Shown: positions 62,311 to 64,000 of the stretch, piece after piece | Layout of the letters: the number at the start of each line of letters is the position of its first letter | Position numbering within the stretch: position 1 is the stretch's first letter | Assembly (NCBI GenBank): GCA_029945725.1 | Contig: JAQSDB010000002.1 | Location: 496,001 to 560,000, forward strand | Direction: 5' to 3' | Length of the DNA: 64,000 nt | Source of the DNA: a bacterium | Lineage (GTDB): Bacteria > Pseudomonadota > Gammaproteobacteria > Pseudomonadales > Moraxellaceae | Notes under the pieces: generated by a model | The model's database searches: none | What the model was told of the DNA's origin: nothing | The model's input: only the letters and a program-made list of their open reading frames with translations | Position numbers and translations under genes: made by a program

Positions 62311-64000
62311 ATGAAAAGCGCCGCCATCCGCGAAGCCTTTCTCCGTTTTTTCGAAGAAAAGGGCCACACCCGTGTGGCCTCCAGTTCGCTGATTCCAGTC
62401 AATGATCCCACCCTGTTGTTTACCAATGCGGGGATGAATCAGTTCAAGGATTGTTTTCTTGGGCTCGACAAGCGCAGCTATACGCGCGCTACCTCTTCAC
62501 AAAAATGCGTACGCGCCGGTGGAAAGCATAACGACCTTGAAAACGTGGGTTATACCGCGCGTCACCACACTTTTTTTGAAATGCTGGGTAATTTCAGCTT
62601 TGGTGATTACTTCAAGCAGGATGCGATTCATTACGCGTGGGAGTTTCTGACTTCGCCGGGCTGGCTGAACATTCCCCGGGAAAAACTTTGGGTCACGGTT
62701 TACGCCACTGACGATGAAGCGTATGCGCTTTGGCTGAATGACGTGGGGGTACCGGCAGAACGTATTATCCGTATCGGCGATAACAAGGGTGCGGCCTATG
62801 CATCTGATAATTTCTGGGCTATGGGTGATACCGGTCCTTGCGGACCCTGTACGGAAATTTTCTACGATCACGGTGCCGGGATTGCAGGTGGTCCGCCGGG
62901 CTCGCCGGATGAAGACGGTGATCGTTACATTGAAATCTGGAACAATGTTTTCATGCAGTTCAACCGTACCTCTGACGGTGTGCTGCATCCATTGCCGGCA
63001 CCGTCCGTAGATACCGGTATGGGGCTGGAGCGTATTTCAGCGGTGATGCAGCATGTGCATGCCAACTATGACATTGACCTGTTTCAGTGTTTGTTGAATG
63101 GAGCGGCGGCGGCGATTGGTTGCCAGAATGAAAATCAGGCTTCCTTGAAAGTTGTCGCTGACCATATTCGTTCCTGCTCCTTTCTGATTGCTGACGGGGT
63201 TGTGCCATCGAATGAAGGTCGTGGTTATGTGCTGCGTCGCATCATTCGCCGCGCCTGCCGTCACGGCAACAAGCTGGGCGCCAATGGTCCGTTTTTCTAC
63301 AGGATTGTGGCGGCTCTTGCGGCGGAAATGGGTGAAGCCTACCCGGAGTTGAAGGCACAGCAGGCGCAGATTGAGCGCACGCTGAAAAACGAGGAAGAAC
63401 AGTTTGCCAAGACTCTGGATCAGGGGCTGAAAATTCTCGAACAGGATTTGGCCGATCTCAAGGGTAATGAGATTCCTGGTGAAACGGCTTTCCTGCTTTA
63501 CGACACCTATGGCTTTCCGCTTGATCTCACGGCAGATATTGCGCGTGAGCGCGGCCTTGCGGTTGATGATGCTGGCTTTGAAAAATGCATGGCAGCACAG
63601 CGTGAACGCTCACGCGCCTCCTCCAGTTTTGATCTCGACTACAACACGCTGATCAAGGTTGAGGGTAATACTCGTTTCCAGGGCTACGAGGGAACGACGG
63701 GACAGGGGCGTGTTATTGCCTTGTTCAAGGGGGCCGACAGCGTTGAGGTATTGAGCGAAGGCGAGCAGGGCCTTGTCGTTCTGGATGCTTCGCCTTTTTA
63801 CGCCGAAAGCGGCGGTCAGGCCGGTGATGCCGGCTATCTTGATACGGGTAGTAACCGTTTTGAAGTGCGCGATACCACCAAAGCCGGGGGGGCTCATTTG
63901 CATCACGGACTGGTGACGGTAGGTGTTGTGAAAGTGGGCGACAGTGTGTCAGCTCAAGTAGATGCTGCGCTGCGCGCCAACACGGCACGCAATCATTCTG
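62311..64000 (+). CDS. alaS: Alanyl-tRNA synthetase (N-terminal part, runs off the window)
   Basis: The frame from ATG 62311 stays open to the window end (about 563 codons). It has the AlaRS catalytic core: [52 protein letters not shown] and the downstream NHS of the editing-domain HxxxH at the very end. It charges tRNA-Ala with alanine and clears mischarged products. GGAGCC precedes the ATG. It is the standard right neighbour of recX. The 3' half is outside the window. Confidence 0.97.
   Translation, partial: MKSAAIREAFLRFFEEKGHTRVASSSLIPVNDPTLLFTNAGMNQFKDCFLGLDKRSYTRATSSQKCVRAGGKHNDLENVGYTARHHTFFEMLGNFSFGDYFKQDAIHYAWEFLTSPGWLNIPREKLWVTVYATDDEAYALWLNDVGVPAERIIRIGDNKGAAYASDNFWAMGDTGPCGPCTEIFYDHGAGIAGGPPGSPDEDGDRYIEIWNNVFMQFNRTSDGVLHPLPAPSVDTGMGLERISAVMQHVHANYDIDLFQCLLNGAAAAIGCQNENQASLKVVADHIRSCSFLIADGVVPSNEGRGYVLRRIIRRACRHGNKLGANGPFFYRIVAALAAEMGEAYPELKAQQAQIERTLKNEEEQFAKTLDQGLKILEQDLADLKGNEIPGETAFLLYDTYGFPLDLTADIARERGLAVDDAGFEKCMAAQRERSRASSSFDLDYNTLIKVEGNTRFQGYEGTTGQGRVIALFKGADSVEVLSEGEQGLVVLDASPFYAESGGQAGDAGYLDTGSNRFEVRDTTKAGGAHLHHGLVTVGVVKVGDSVSAQVDAALRANTARNHS

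Noticed and set aside
1-64000. CRISPR array
   Set aside because: No series of regularly spaced direct repeats of 24-40 bases was seen anywhere; the only short tandem repeat is the pair at 59717-59740.

Overview
The window looks like a gammaproteobacterial chromosome. The anchor is a conserved housekeeping block at the right end: pncC (cinA C-terminal type), recA with a perfect CTGT-N8-ACAG LexA box, recX and the start of alaS. The order is typical of Gammaproteobacteria; I cannot name the genus. Everything to the left of about 59.7 kb is accessory: metal resistance, a secretion system with very large exported proteins, an integrative-element-like block and a defence island.

Layout. (1) 0.2-9.6 kb: heavy-metal efflux (czcC/B/A-type RND pump, czcD-type CDF transporter) plus copper-associated small proteins; the last gene is cut by an insertion. 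(2) 9.6-12.1 kb: a complete IS21-family element (istA/istB, 2500 bp, double terminal repeats). Its two flanks carry unrelated truncated genes and show no target duplication, so it marks a rearrangement. (3) 12.1-14.6 kb: the 3' part of an Rhs protein with an AT-richer C-terminal tip carrying HExxH, and a small exported partner. (4) 14.8-24.5 kb: a compact, overlapping type II secretion-like operon (G, F, E, L/PilM-, N-, M/PilO- and C/PilP-like proteins, a TPR-secretin-cohesin protein, three pseudopilin-like proteins). (5) 25.0-36.4 kb: a ~2570-residue exported mosaic protein, a ~1060-residue transglutaminase-like protein and a small DUF3592-like membrane protein, then a cassette graveyard with a 105-bp displaced copy of the transglutaminase gene.

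(6) 37.2-46.7 kb: an integrative-element-like block (recombination-directionality-like protein, YqaJ exonuclease, RadC-like, NYN-cold-shock fusion, DUF932, small membrane proteins) in which genes are repeatedly separated by intrinsic terminators. It also holds a solitary controller (C) protein gene flanked by matching C-box operators. (7) 47.1-59.7 kb: a frameshifted, chimeric integrase remnant, then a defence island. A divergent WYL regulator with a perfect palindrome faces an operon of a YdjM-like membrane protein, an MBL-fold protein with a Gly-ended tail, an E2-E1-JAB triple fusion, a patatin phospholipase and a second MBL protein, ending at a terminator. A PD-(D/E)XK nuclease-like protein with a small partner and an XRE regulator follow.

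How the parts work together (inference): the secretion operon and the giant/transglutaminase-like/Rhs proteins look like one export-and-effector module whose 3' ends are exchanged. The E2-E1-JAB operon looks like a ubiquitin-like conjugation defence system without a CD-NTase, with the patatin as likely effector. No CRISPR array, rRNA or complete tRNA was seen.
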